Source: Salminus brasiliensis (lineage: Eukaryota > Chordata > Actinopteri > Characiformes > Bryconidae). From it: 64,000 nt of DNA. The stretch's first letter is position 1; each line of letters begins with the position of its first letter. The stretch covers positions 27,416,987 to 27,480,986 of the forward strand of contig NC_132880.1 of assembly GCF_030463535.1 (NCBI RefSeq). The letters are read 5' to 3'. The position numbers and the translations under genes are program-made. Shown here in pieces: positions 49,501-63,280 of the stretch. The notes below the pieces were generated by a model. The model made no database searches. It worked only from the letters and a program-made list of their open reading frames with translations, and was not told the origin of the DNA.

Positions 49501-50950
49501 GATATTGTTCTCCCACATAGTGTCTGTTAGGAGTTTAGTGTGTTCTTCTGATGTTCTCCAGTTCCACCCACCTCCGAAAACACTGTAGTTTGCATATGAT
49601 TTGATTAGTCTCTTGGATTTTTATGGATCCCCTCAGTTTTCAGTCATTGCCCAAATGCTGTTCACTAGCTCTCTTATAAGAATCCCCTCATCACACAATA
49701 CTGCCAGTGCTGGGAGCCAGCCAATCTTCCATCATGCAGTGTCATTAAATGGGTTCAATGCACTAGCAGAAGGAACTTGTCTAATTTGTTTCATGGCTGC
49801 CAGGGGTGCCAGCACACTGCTCCAGCTTGTGAGTGCGAGCCATGAGTGGTTCTGCAGCTCCTCCCTCTAGCCACGTGGTGTATTGGTTTGTCCAACTGGA
49901 TTGGACCTCTGGAAGGCTTGCCATAGACAGCCCCCCCTTAGTGAGCTTCCCTGGGTAAGTGCGGAAGCAGCCCAGTTGGCACTGGCATTGACATTCTACA
50001 CCCTAGCACTATGCTGCACCTTAAATTACAATTCTTGGAGGGCCACAAACCTCTGGGCCAACGCTCAAACTGTTAACGCTCTGCTGTTAGTAGATTTGCC
50101 CCTGACTAACCATTGTAAAGAGGCATGGTCAGTTTTGATTGTAAAAGGTCTACCAGTAAGATAGAAACAAGGCTCTTCTGCCCATTTTATCGCCAAGCCT
50201 TCTCGTTCCAGGGTAGCATACTGTTGTTCAGCTGGATACCGTTTTTGAAAAACAGGACAGGATGCTCTACCCCCTTGAAGAGCAGGGCTATGACTGCCCT
50301 GAGGCTAGTTTCCGAGGCATCGGTTTGGACCACAACGGGTTTGTAAAAAATGTTGAGAGATGTGAGATGTCTTGCCATTAGGTCCAAGTAAGCTTGTCCT
50401 TATATTGCGTGACTTGGCTGGCTGGGGGGTTCATTGGCTGAGCATACGTTGAAAGCATAGGAAGAGATTCATGCCACTTTTTTAGCAGAGTAATACTGTA
50501 TGATATAACTGATCATATCTTTACTTACCTGGTTGTTCCAGTAGGCAGGTAACTGCCCCCCTTTTTTAATTGTATGAGAGTAATCTTGTCACATTGCCAG
50601 GAACTTGTAGGTGGTGTTAGAAACCAGCACCCTGACTTGATCACTTGGCTGGAACTCACAGCGCTGTGTTGGGCCAGTTGTAGACATGCTGTTGAGCTTG
50701 CTGTGCCCACTATAGGTGTTATTTAATGAGGGCCACCTCATATTGCTGCAAGTTGCGCTCTAGTAAGTGTTGGAGGAAACAAAACGGGGTACTCTGTGAC
50801 TACGGCTGGTTTGCTGGCCCACTGATCCTAGGAGTGTGTGCATTCTCCACCACTTGTGACCGCCAGGGTTGCTAGGACCAAAAGGAATGGGCAGAGGAGG
50901 TCATATTAGCAGTTGAGGGGGAATTTATTTACACAAACAAAAGATAACAA
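49500..50950 (-). mobile_element. Ty3/gypsy LTR-retrotransposon relic inside the gapdh relic
   Basis: Minus strand 50387-50187 encodes VVVQTDASETSLRAVIALLF, then GVEHPVLFF and LPWNEKAW, the RT/RNase H junction of gypsy elements (VVQTDASxxGLGAVL…EHPVLF…). Minus strand 50710-50525 (read in another frame) gives a TTYKFLAMW-like stretch. Order and frames are scrambled, no LTR pair was recognised, and the boundaries are approximate. Confidence 0.6.
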
Positions 50951-52587
50951 AGAAGATGACCTAAAGCAGTAATGCTGAGCTTTCTGGTCGGGGGGATGCT
51001 CTCCTGGGGTGGCCAGCCTCACAGGAGACCTAAAAACATTGGGCTGTCCATAACACTGGTGCTGAAATGGCATTTGTGTGGTTCAGCACCGTGGACAGCG
51101 TGTGAACTATTGGAGGGCTTGCCATCGACTGTGCTTCAGTGGTGGGGGGATGTTGCAGCACATCTTGGATTTTTGCCTATTCATTTTCGTGAAATGACCC
51201 TTTATTCGTTTACTTTTGGCACTGTACCATACTAACCAAACTTAAAAAAATAAAAAATAGTAGTATAATAAAACTATAACTGATGTAATGTTGCTTTCTA
51301 AAAGTGCTGTAACTGCAAGAAAATGATCATGTCAAGTTAGGTTTAGATATTATGGATGGATTATGGCAAGTTAGACTTTGATAGTGATTATTTGTGTTTC
51401 TGTAGTAGTTTATTGATCACAGGTGTACACTGTAGCAAACATGGTGAGAATTTGCTGCAGTGACCATTGATGAACCAAAAAACACAAACAGCAGCAAATT
51501 CAAAAATACATCAAAACCAGAAAAGCAGTAGCAAATTTAAAATACACACCAGCAAACACAGACAACATTTACTAAAAACAGAAAGGGATGGTACTTGCCA
51601 ACTCTCATGCTTGTTGCTGATTTTTTTACAGTGTTTGTCAGTCTGAGAGACCATCGAAAGTAAATGGAGTTTCTGGTAAGCTTTAAGTGAGATAATGTGC
51701 CTAAACGAGAACAGTAGCCTGTCATTGTTGATATAATGTTGGTGACTGCAAAAATGGAGATACAAGGTTTCTGTGTGACAGCGATGACAGCAAAACTGTT
51801 AAATGTAATCTCATAAAACCCAATCAGATGCGGCTGTAGTCTTTTCTGCCTTTGCACTTGATTATTGTTTTTTCCGTCTTCAGTTCATTTACTTTTCCTA
51901 TTTATTTGCAGACTGTGACCCTGTTTAATGTTTTACTAATGTTCTTATTCTAGCTGTTTTTTTTTTTTTTGTAATGCACCACCCCAAAAGATTTTTTGTA
52001 GTTTGACAACAAAACAGTTAAACTGAGAGTACTAGACACATTAGATATATCCCCCCCAAAGTTTTAAAATATTCTATTCCTTTACTTTCAAAAATCAAGT
52101 TTAGCCCCAGAATTTCTAATATGGTCATGATTGAAAAATACTGATTATGAGTTAATAAATGCTTCTTTCTTTTTTTCAGTCTAATCTCTTGAATCATTGA
52201 TTTCAACAAACAGTAATGCTTTACATGTTTGCCCTCAAAAGTTGAGAAATCCCATTGACTCAAACATAGCTTGTAATGGAAGATTAAAAACATCCATATT
52301 CCATATTCATCTCCTCTCTTTTCTAAATTCAGTTTCCTTTGAAGACAGTACCTTTTTTCACACTGATCCTCATTATCAGATGGGAGAACATGCCGTCTAA
52401 GACTACAGTTCCTGATTTCTGTAGTGTGGAGGTATCTATTTTCATGTATGAATGACAGTAAGAATAAAGCCAGATCAAGAGGCTTTCCAAAACATGCAAG
52501 CCACTTTTAAAGCACATTGCAGTTCGACACGCTTTTCCTTTCACTCTCCTGCTGCCTTGTCAGCTTGCTCCCTTTTCTGAAGTGCAG

Positions 52588-52678
52588 GAAGGAACCAGCC
52601 AACATTAAATGGGCTGATGCTGGTACTAAGTATGTGGTTGAATCCACAGGAGTGTTCACCACAGCTGAGGAAGCTTCT
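52588..52678 (+). pseudogene. gapdh exon remnant ([17 protein letters not shown])
   Basis: The exon is bounded by TGCAG and GTAACC. It reads in one frame as E(K/E)[17 protein letters not shown] and onward, with no stop. Its 91-nt length matches my recollection of the corresponding vertebrate GAPDH exon. This is the best preserved block, which suggests the gene died fairly recently. Confidence 0.85.
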
Positions 52679-52904
52679 GTAACCTCTTTACAAAGAGTAG
52701 GCAATCTATAATAATAAACATTAAAATGCAGAAGGGTGAAACTGGGCTCCAGGCTACAGAGTGTTTCCATCTCACAAAGGTCTTTCTAACTAGTTGATGA
52801 ATAGAATCAGGCCCCTATTGCAGTACTGGTTTTAAAACAAGTGACCACTCACAGCAGAAAGGAAGACAAGACGATCATGTTCACCATTAGTGTTGGACAC
52901 AGAT

Positions 52905-53072
52905 AGAATTGAACCCATCCGTGCAGTGAACACACATGCCCAGAGCGGTGGGCAGAGAGGGTGAATGGCCTTGCTCAGTCGCCCAACGCTGGCAGCCTGC
53001 CGAGCCCAGGTATCAAACCCACAACCCTGTCATCAATAACTCGGTGCTCTAACTGCTGGGCCATCACATCAA
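52905..53072 (-). mobile_element. tRNA-like SINE in a gapdh-relic intron
   Basis: Minus strand reads 'tggcccagcagttagagcac' (A box) and 'gttgtgggtttgatacctgg' (B box), then a body ending near the 'cagtgaacacacatgccc' stretch. Confidence 0.65.
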
Positions 53073-54172
53073 CGATCAGAACTTTCTAAGACCAACTGAT
53101 GGTCCTAACAATGCCTAATTTCTTCATATATGCTGCATACAGGCTGCTTTAGGGAAGATGGAATGCCAGTTGTAGAAGTTGATCAATTTAATGACGTGAT
53201 ACATTGGCAAAAAGTCTCAAATGTAGTCCACTAGTGTCTGAAATTTGCTTCCTTATATTTATGCTGAATCTACAAGGCTAATGTAGCTAAGACCTAAAGA
53301 CAAAGCTTGTAGCCTCCTGTTTGCATCATCTAATCAGTATTTGTCCATATCTTTGAGACAAACACTGGATAACACTCCCATACAAGGTTTGTAAAATGTT
53401 GAGAAATTCACAACTTAGATAAATAATCAAGAATGTTATGATGAATTTTAAGTTAATATTATAAATGATTATAGATTGTAAGTTTATCTGTTATGTTTGA
53501 ACACAATGTAATTATAATGACTATTTGATGCGTGATTAGTATCTTAAGCTCAGACAGCCACCCCGAACATGCCAGATAGCTAACAGTTTTGCTAGCTAGC
53601 TACATACAATCAAATCCAGCCAAGCAGTTATTTAGTAGGTATATGTATATATCTCAATATCTAGCAAAATAAAGTCTCTCAATATCTCTCATATTGTCAC
53701 TATTGTAAAATGTGTGTTTGTCAAAAGGTAACTTATTAGAAAAACATGCCGAACATTGACATTGAGCTTGTAATTTAAAGGAATTCTGTTGGTTCTACTG
53801 GATCTGTTTTGCCGGACCATTTATGGGAAACGGTTCCCAGACTATAGAGCATGGATGGGGATCTATTGATTCTTGCACACCTGATTCAGTCTATCGATTC
53901 GATTCTTTTGGATCTGTTCTGCCCGTTCATTTTTTACAAGTACAAAACATGGGTGGGGACCTAGATTAGCAGGTTCTTGCACACCTGCTTCAATCAATCA
54001 ATTGATTTGCAGGCTTAGTTGGTGTGCCAGATCCCAGCCCTTAGTTGCCTATCCCCAATGTAACAGGCAGCTAGTGTCAAATGGGCTGACAAACGAAAGG
54101 CTCATCATGAAAAGATTGAGATAGTCTTATGCAAGTGACAGTATCTTTAAATTTCGACATAACTAAAATTAG

Positions 54173-54397
<225 letters not shown>

Positions 54398-54689
54398 TAA
54401 GACAAGGGGATAACATCCTAGACTCAGTTTGAACATACACATTGACACTGACAGCTGCTAATAAACGTAGACAAGATCAGTAGCTTGTATTCCATGCCAA
54501 CTAGTTGCCTGTACCTATACTTGGGCATTTTACCAGGTACAATTACAGTACATACATCTATATATGCATATGTGTCACACTCATCCAGTAAATCACAGAA
54601 GTACCCTACAGACAAGCAAGTAGATTTTATTGGTGATATCCCAGCCCATATACACCTACTAAACTTGTTAATTAACTGATGAGTCTAAA

Positions 54690-54885
54690 CAGGGGTCTAT
54701 GAGCAGGTTTGTATCACGGCTGTGCTGAGAATGGTCCTCCACCCAAATAATATTTGTTTAGTGGTGCACTTTGCGTTGATGAACAGGGTAAAGGGGGCTG
54801 GTGAAATGGTGCAGGAACAAACGTTACTAATTGTATACCAGTGTTTCTAATAAAATGGTCACTGAGTGTAGCTACAGTGTTGGTG
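54690..54885 (+). repeat. Dispersed repeat (same type) in a gapdh-relic intron
   Basis: 'ctgagaatggtcctccaccc', 'gaacagggtaaagggggctg' and 'aaaatggtcactgagtgtag' match the canonical copy. Confidence 0.65.
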
Positions 54886-55279
54886 TAGGTAATATACAGG
54901 ACAGAACACACATTTACAGAAACTAGTTCTTATCTTTCCCCCCTTTTTTATGGATGTGGGTAGATTTGCTTAGTCATCCTGGCAACCTTTAAATGATTGA
55001 AAACTGCCATTAAAATCTCTTAGGACAACATATTGATAGTTTGTTTGGTAAATTTAGCTTAAAATGTTAATCACTTTTGGATTCTTTTCACAATAAGCTG
55101 ACAGGCATGGCCTTCCGAGTCTGTATAGCTTGCTCGATTTGTTCATATAAGTACAGGCATAGCAATGCACCAGTATTTGACAATTGTGGTGTATTATATA
55201 TCATATAAATATAAATAATATATAATATTGTAATATAGTATTATTATAAATAATTAACTGATAGTATAAAAGATTATAT

Positions 55280-55361
55280 GGTGGTTGGTGTAGCGGAGTG
55301 GGATACAGCACCACCTTCCATGGGGCAGATTAGGGTTCGATTCCCTGGCCAGGCAGGTACA
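55280..55361 (+). mobile_element. tRNA-derived SINE (family B), 5' head split by a LINE
   Basis: A-box-like 'tggtgtagcggagtgggata' and B box 'agggttcgattccctggcc'. The matching tail appears after the LINE at 56353. Confidence 0.75.
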
Positions 55362-56352
55362 TCTGACAGACTGCAGCAGCTGACAGACTGGTGTACAGTC
55401 AACAACCTTCACTGGAATGTAGAGAAGACCAAGGAAATGGTTGTTGACTTCAGGAAATCAAGACCGGACCACTCTCCGCTTAACATCAAAGGCTCCTCTG
55501 TGGAGATCGTTAAGAGCACCAAGTTCCTTGGTGTCCACCTAGCGGAGAACCTCACCTGGTCCCTGAACACCAGCTCTACAGCCAAGAAAGCCCAACAGCG
55601 TCTCTACTTCCTCCGGAAGCTGAGAAAGGCCCGTCTCCCTCCACCTATCCTCACCCTCTTCTATAGGGGAACCATAGAGAGCATCCTAAGCAGTTGCATC
55701 ACTGCCTGGTATGGGACCTGCACAGCCTCTGACCGCAAGTCCCTCCAACGCATTGTGAGGACAGCTGAGAGGATCATCGGAGTCTCTCTCCCCTCCGTCA
55801 TGGACATTTACACCACCCGCTGCATCCGCAAAGCAACCAGCATTGTGGATGACTCCACCCACCCTTCACACAGACTGTTCTCCCTCCTGCCATCAGGAAG
55901 AAGGTACCGCAGCATCCGGTCCAACACGACCAGACTCTGCAACAGCTTCTTCCCCCAAGCCATCAGACTCCTCAACACAACTCAACTTCTGAACTGATGT
56001 CTTTTCTGTTACATGTACACTCTCCCTCTCTCTCTCTTTCCAACCATTTACCCCAGATAACATGGGAAGCATTTTTTGCACAAGCATTTGCACTAATAAC
56101 TTTACTACCTCACTGGACTCTATTTATTACACATTGCACAATTTGCACACTACCGTCAATTATTTATTATTCTCTGGTCTGTACTGTGTTGTGTTGTCTG
56201 TCCGCACTTGTTGTTTGTGTTGCACTTGTGTCTTGTATGCACTGTCTATGTTGCACCATGGTCCTGGAGGAACGTTGTTTCGTTTCACTGTGTACTCTGT
56301 ATGTAGTTGAAATGACAATAAAACCCACTTGACTTGACTTGACTTGACTTGA
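55362..56352 (+). mobile_element. L2/CR1-type non-LTR retrotransposon, 5'-truncated
   Basis: An unbroken reading frame, about 55366-55995, encodes the C-terminal part of a LINE reverse transcriptase: WNVEKTKEMVVDFRK, KFLGVHLAENLTWS, SILSSCITAWYGTCTASDRK, then NSFFPQAIRLLN. The core catalytic (YxDD) region is absent. A 3' UTR of about 350 nt ends 'gaaatgacaataaaaccc' plus four ACTTG repeats. The intact frame suggests a recent insertion. The clade call (L2/CR1/Rex group) is by residue pattern only. Confidence 0.85.
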
Positions 56353-56500
56353 TCTCATTAAGACCATTAACACCATTAAGAGTCCTTGGAGTGAGGCTCC
56401 CTCCACTGCATTCGCCTACCTGTGTAACATGTTTGAAATGTAAGTCACTCCGGATAAGATCATCAGCCACATGCTGTTAAAGTAAAGTAAAGTAGTCAGA
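56353..56500 (+). mobile_element. 3' half of the SINE split by the LINE
   Basis: 'cattaagagtccttggagtg', 'aaatgtaagtcactccggat' and 'gatcatcagccacatgctg' form the standard tail of the family B SINE. Confidence 0.7.
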
Positions 56501-56563
56501 CTAAGCAGATTACCTACACTGCCTTAAGAAATGCTAATTTACAGGTCTGGATGTTTCATGCAG

Positions 56564-56820
56564 TCGCAAAGGGCCCCCTCAAGGAAATTCTGGGATACAC
56601 AGAAGAACGGGGTAAGCATTTTGGTGTAATAGAATACTATGAATCCATAACTACTTACTGGCTTTTATTGACAGTACTGTCTAAACTGAGTGAGTGTGTT
56701 TTCTCCTCTCACAGCTGGTGTCTACAGGACCTCTGCGGCTTCTCTCCCACTCTTCATACTCTGATGCTGATGCTGGCATTGCACTCTCTGACAATTTCCG
56801 TCAAGCTGGTGATATGGTGA
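56564..56820 (+). pseudogene. gapdh exon remnants near the C-terminus, frameshifted
   Basis: 56564-56610 (after TTTCATGCAG) reads VAKGPLKEILGYTEE and is followed by GGTAAG. 56715-56820 (after TCTCACAG) reads LVST, then in another frame DLCGFSP, then back to HSSYSDADAGIALSDNF, then a third frame for VKLVIW. The expected family order is [29 protein letters not shown], so at least two small indels break the frame. Confidence 0.8.
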
Positions 56821-56824
56821 GACA

Positions 56825-57785
56825 TTCCAGAAAGTTGTCTGGATATATGACTTCCAGTCATTTCAATATCAAGTGTTTTCTAACATCATGTTGATATTAT
56901 TTACTTTTTTTTCATGAATTAATTTTACTTTCTGACCATTTTAGACTCATCTACACGCGATATTCTGCACAGATTACATGGCAGTTTTCCACTACTTATA
57001 TGAAAGCTATGAAATTAGAATTAGAAGCATGTTATACATCGAGCTGCAACTACACTGGTTGGTTTCTACTGTTGAACAGTGTATTCAGGCTGATTCTGAA
57101 CCGAATCATTAGTGGATGTGTAATCAGTAGTGCTGTGCTACAGGCATGATTCTGAGAGAGGATATACATTATTCTGGACCAGTGTTTCCTAACCTTGATC
57201 CTAGACTTTGTAGTGTTTCCCTGCTATAACACACCTACTGTAGCTGAGGAGCAGTTTCTTATTTAGGATGATTAGTCCTCTGTTCATGGGAGTTTTTTTC
57301 TTCTGTCATCAGGCTTGACATCCTTTTTTACTCTTCAAGAATTGACAACCTCCACAGATTTATTAAACAAATAAAAGGGACTTTACTTTGGATATTTCAT
57401 TATTCCACATCTGAAGAGGTCTAGAGGCTGCACTGTTATTTTTCCTAGTGATAAATCCAGGTATGGATAGGTGATAAGGGGGTAACCAAGATGATGACTT
57501 TATTTGCTGTTAAACCAGCCAGCCACATTTCCCAGGATCATCCTAAAATGTAGCATCAAGAGTCATTATTGAGCAAATGAAGCTCAGGGTCCATGGGGAG
57601 GTATGACTTAATCATAGAGGAGATAGATTCAACTGCCTCCCCTCAAAAAAGCATTGACTTTTGGGCAGTCCTGTACTGTCCATATGTGGACAGAATGCCA
57701 CAAAGCTCTAAAGAATGTATTGGTGTACAAGGTGTACAAGGCTCTTATTCCTTTGTCTCTATGGAGATTCCCCTTCGTCTGCCGG
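56825..57785. other. Gap between the gapdh relic and the LTR-like repeat
   Basis: The last gapdh exon (EFGYSNRVVDL region) is expected here but not recognised. AT-rich DNA. Confidence 0.4.
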
Positions 57786-57789
57786 CCTG

Positions 57790-58199
57790 AAGTGGTCACT
57801 CCCCTTCTTTGTATATGTTAATTCAAATAGCCCTCCAAAAGTTACAACAATCAAATGGTCATACCGTTAATCAGCTGTTATGTGATACTCCAAGTGCCCT
57901 CAACTTCACCCCCTCCTACCCCTCCTTAAAGTGATAACCATCAGCCCCTACTGTTGATACTCCAAATGCCCTCACCTTCATCCCCCTCCTACCCCTCCTT
58001 ACACTCCTCTTGATCAATCTTTCCCCTCCCACAATTCTCAATGTATATGTATGTGCATGTAGGCCCTCCCAAAATATCCCTAATCAGACTAGACTAACTG
58101 TGACTGTTGTACATCTCTGTGTGTATCAATAAACTCATCAACACTGAAGCTCCAGTCTCCTGACTCCTGAATCTGCCTCTTGTTTGCCGGATTTCTAAC
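57790..58199 (+). mobile_element. Candidate solo LTR
   Basis: A C/T-rich stretch contains a 63-nt tandem duplication (57893 and 57956: gatactcca(a/g)gtgccctc-type). It is followed by AATAAA at 58127 and ends '...ttgccggatttctaaca' (CA end). The left edge and target duplication are not clear, so this could also be an unclassified repeat. Confidence 0.4.
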
Positions 58200-59690
58200 A
58201 CTATACTTTTGTAGACCACTGCAGTTCCATTACAGAGCGAATGTCTGATTTTCTCTAATGGTGTACATCCTGAATATGGTCAAAGGTTGATTTAGTTAAT
58301 CCTGGACAAATAGGGATTGCCGCTCATTGACTGGCACTGCATTGTGTAAACTCTGAGACAGTAAGGATTGTAGCAATAATGAATCAAACACCATGTTGTA
58401 GAATAACATGATATAATGCAGTGCAAGTGATTAATATTTCTCCTTGTAAGATTGTCGTAAAACTTTTAGACATGTTTAGTCTGCTTTTTAGTTTTGAAAG
58501 ACACAAAATTCTCTACCAGTTTATTAATGATTTAATGACAGGTGCTCAAACTGAATAAGGACACTTTTACTATCACTCAGGGCCCATTTTATAGGAAACA
58601 TCTACCTTATAGTTCCAACTTGTTGACACACACTTTGTGATAGCCCTCATCTTGTCCTTTAGTGGCCCATGTCTGATCACCAAACCAATCTTTGTTGGGT
58701 ATTTTTGGTGGCGGGCCATTGTCAATCTAGCAGTGTCACTAAAGTGGGCCTGATACACTCAAACCAGCACCACACACACTACAGATTCACCACCTACATA
58801 ACATCGGTGCAGTAGGAGGGTACCTGACATTGGGCATGATTGTACATATATTTTACTATTAAAAATAATATTCATGAATAACTTACATAGATAAGTTAAG
58901 TAGATATTCAACTATTATTATTATTACTATTGTAACTAATTCTCAGTGTTATACAGCTTTCTCAGTCATTTTTAAAGCTGTCAGTCATTGTGGACACATC
59001 TAATATTTTTAGATTTTTATCTACTAATTATTTGAATTATTTTTTTTTAACTTGATCTGCATCAAAACTGATGCTCTATTCTTTAAAACACTGATCCCAA
59101 ACTCTAGAATGTAGTAAACATAGTCAACATACACAATTTGGACCTTTTTCAATGGGTGTAAGAGCAAGGTAGGGGTTCTGAATGCCATTAAGCTTTGAGC
59201 ATTTATACTGGAAGGACACAAGCATGGCATTCAAAGACATGACATCACCTACACTTCCTGGTTCCTCCACCTCCTCCATCACTTGATGAGGGGTATGGCT
59301 TCGTGCAGTGTCTTGTTGGCATATCAGGTCATTATTTTTATGCTGATTCAGCCCAAAACAGATCAATCTTTTCAAACACACCGGTGTGTGACATGATCTT
59401 TTTGACAGTCAGGGTCTACATAAATACGGCACATCCGCATCCAGCAGAGGTCTCACATGTCTGCGCAGACCATCCATAGATCGGTGAGATCACGGAGAGA
59501 AGGGAAAACACCAGGCAGACTGTTTTGGTTGGTTCACTAACTCTAACCACTGCAGTGAATGCATGGCTGCGTCCTGATCCGACCGATCAAGCTTATATCA
59601 AACTGAAACCTATAAAGCAGGTTCTGTAGGTTCCGATCCTCCCTAATACACCGACACGTGTCTTACGACATCCCAATTCGCAGGGGCCTC
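58200..59690. other. Upstream of iffo1, no gene seen
   Basis: AT-rich to about 59400, then CpG rises toward the iffo1 promoter. No coding signature. Confidence 0.45.
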
Positions 59691-60250
59691 GCGCTGCCTG
59701 GTGCCGAGATGTTTATTATGGTCACTGACGTCAGGATTTTGCCCCTGCTACCGTAATACTGCGAGAAGAGCCTCCGATTTTGAAAGCAGGAGGAGATTCG
59801 CAACTCTTACCTTTAACTTCTTCAATATTCCGCGTTTGGCAAAGGGATTGAGACAGTCGCCGAATTACAGCCGACGGGTGTCGTGTATTTTTCGTGTTTA
59901 CCCAGTGATGGATACGACGGTATGACTGAGTGTGCGCACATGCTTCAGCAATTACGGTAACAGAAGCGCCGCAGTTGCTGCTTGTGTTTATCTGTGGCAG
60001 AAAGCTTTGCCCAGTCCGGTAGGCTTTCTCCTCTCGCTCCTCTCGTTCAGGTACGACATATTGATAATTCAGTTAATAATAAGGACGAGTGATAGATATT
60101 GATATAGAAATTTAGGCAGTTTTTATTCCACCTGCGTTTTTTTTTATCACTGGGTATTTGCATTTCTGCTAATTGGATTCAGTCTGATTGAGGAGGACAA
60201 ACGTATCCTCACCGTAAGGAGCCTAAACCTGCTCAAAGCATCAAAGGTAA
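59690..60250 (+). promoter_or_regulatory. Probable iffo1 promoter / 5' UTR with a full CRE site
   Basis: CpG dinucleotides become frequent here compared with flanking DNA. A palindromic TGACGTCA (cAMP-response element) sits at 59726-59733. A possible donor CAG|GTACG at about 60049 could end a noncoding first exon. The function is inferred from position and motif only. Confidence 0.5.
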
Positions 60251-61258
<1,008 letters not shown>

Positions 61259-61859
61259 TAGCTTCTGTTCGTGAGGTCACCACCTTATGATCTGCCACCC
61301 TGCAGAGTTTAGCTCTAACCCTAATCCACCACACCTGATCCATCTAATTGTGATCAGATTAGCTGGATCATGTAAGACATGAGGTGGCGGTGAAAGTTCT
61401 AGGAAGGTACATCTCCAGAAGTAGAGTGGCTGACCCCAGGTCTAAATATTTTAAAATAACCTAGTGTCCATTTAAGCATGGAGCTTTCTACAGGATATCT
61501 GGTGGGCTGATTTTAATGTGAAGGCATTCTTTTGAACACCAGTTAGCTTTGAGTCAATATACAGGATATGCATTAAGCATAGTCTTGAATGAAGTTATAA
61601 TATCAATGGTGATTTTCAACTCTACATTTAGGATTTATGAGAGTCTAAGAAACTGAACCTATATGTTTGTCATTGCACTGTGTTGCGCTGTCTTCCAAAG
61701 ATGATAGTCATAGCTTTAGTGTTATTATACACATTGTATAGAAGTAACTTTAAAAACTTTTAAAATAATTTAGAAAGAGGTTCCACTCTTTTAGTATAGG
61801 CAAGGTTTCTGTAGGTTCTGTATACAACCATACAACTCAAAGAACCATTTGAATAGAAA

Positions 61860-62280
61860 AAATATATATAATAGTTCTTCATATAAACCTGAACAGAATT
61901 TCAATGGAAACAAAAATAAATTGAATTATTTTGAATAGAAAAAATAATAAATGGAAACAAAAATAAATAGAATAAAATAAATAGAAACAAAATAAAATGT
62001 TTTTATATAAACTTGAATAGAATTTGAATAGAAGTAAAAATATTTCAAAATAAATAAATTCTAAATAATAATTTTGAATAGAAAAAAAATAGATACAAGT
62101 AATAAAATGGTTCTTCATATAAACCTGAATAGATTTTAATAGAAATAAAAACAAGTAGAATCCATTTGAATAGAAACAACTTTTGAATGTATATAAAGAA
62201 TAAAAACAGAAATAGAAATAAATAGAAACAACACATATGGTTCTTCATATAAACAGAAAACCTTTTGAATATGTGTAGCC
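61860..62280. repeat. Degenerate A-rich tandem array in iffo1 intron 1
   Basis: Four copies of a block like 'ggttcttcatataaacctga' start near 61873, 61997, 62108 and 62238. Each is followed by AT-rich filler built from 'tagaaa(t/c)aaaaataaa'. The spacing is about 110-130 nt, so this is an imperfect tandem repeat with internal microsatellite-like slippage. A start from the dispersed 'aagaaccttttgaa' repeat type is plausible. Confidence 0.75.
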
Positions 62281-63143
62281 AACACAATAAGGTCTTCCAC
62301 AGTCAGAGAACCCTTTTTTCAGGACTATGTAGATTGCTTTTTGCTTAAGGAGTAAGCATGACTATACTGTGCTGTGTGTGTTTAAGCGGTCTGTGACCTG
62401 GTGTTCTTACCTAATTATAGTATAGTATAGTTTTCACATTCAATCTGTGCTAACCAGTGGACAATGAATACGTCAGCCAGCCTTGTTCCTTTGAAGTTGT
62501 GCATGACATCATGACTTTGCACTGTCCTTCTGCTGGCTGTCAGATGCAGATACTGGACTTCACTAAAGTGAGCCAAATTTGCACTCTAAATCCTGTTATA
62601 ATGAATAGCAGGGACTAAAATGAAATCACTTTGGATAGAAAAGCAGAACCACTCCTCAGGCATGCACACACACACACACCTCTCAACTTCATTTCCGCCT
62701 CCTCCCCTTCTGCCTTAGCATCTGCAATGCAGCACTACTGTAAGTGCAGCTAATGTTCGTCACTAGTACCCAGCTTTCTCTCGCTCCCTCTCTCTCTGTC
62801 TCTCTTTCTCTCTCTCTCTTTTACACAGTGGTTCCACAGCCTTGATGAGTTATGGATTAAATGGTTTTGTAATGAGTTAGTTCTTTTTTCTCTTTCTTTT
62901 TTCTTTTCATTTTCCAGTGTTTTTTTTCCTCATTTGTAACCATTTCAAACTGCTTTAAAGCAACATCAAAAACCAACCAACTAAAACACCATATGATAAC
63001 ATTTATTTCAATACCTTAATCTGAGGCAGTTTGTCTGTATATACACTTAAACCAGAATGGGTTCTGTATATTACTGAAAACAGGATTCTTTGCGTCCAGA
63101 CAAAAGTTAAAGCCTGTATTGTGTTATATAGAACCTTCTTAAA

Positions 63144-63280
63144 CCCCTTAATAGCCTGTGGCCCACTAGCAGGCCGAAAGTGTTATTACAAACTTCTATT
63201 ACAGAGGAATAGCCCCACCAGTTTGCACAGAAGTCCCTGTAGTTACTGAGTAATGCACCTTAGTGTATAATAAGCCTTAA
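63144..63280 (+). mobile_element. TTAA-flanked MITE copy in iffo1 intron 1
   Basis: Begins CCCCTTAATAGCC and runs through 'gaatagccccaccagtttgc' and 'tgtagttactgagtaatgc' to 'aagccttaaag'. The left end is good, the right end diverged. Confidence 0.65.
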
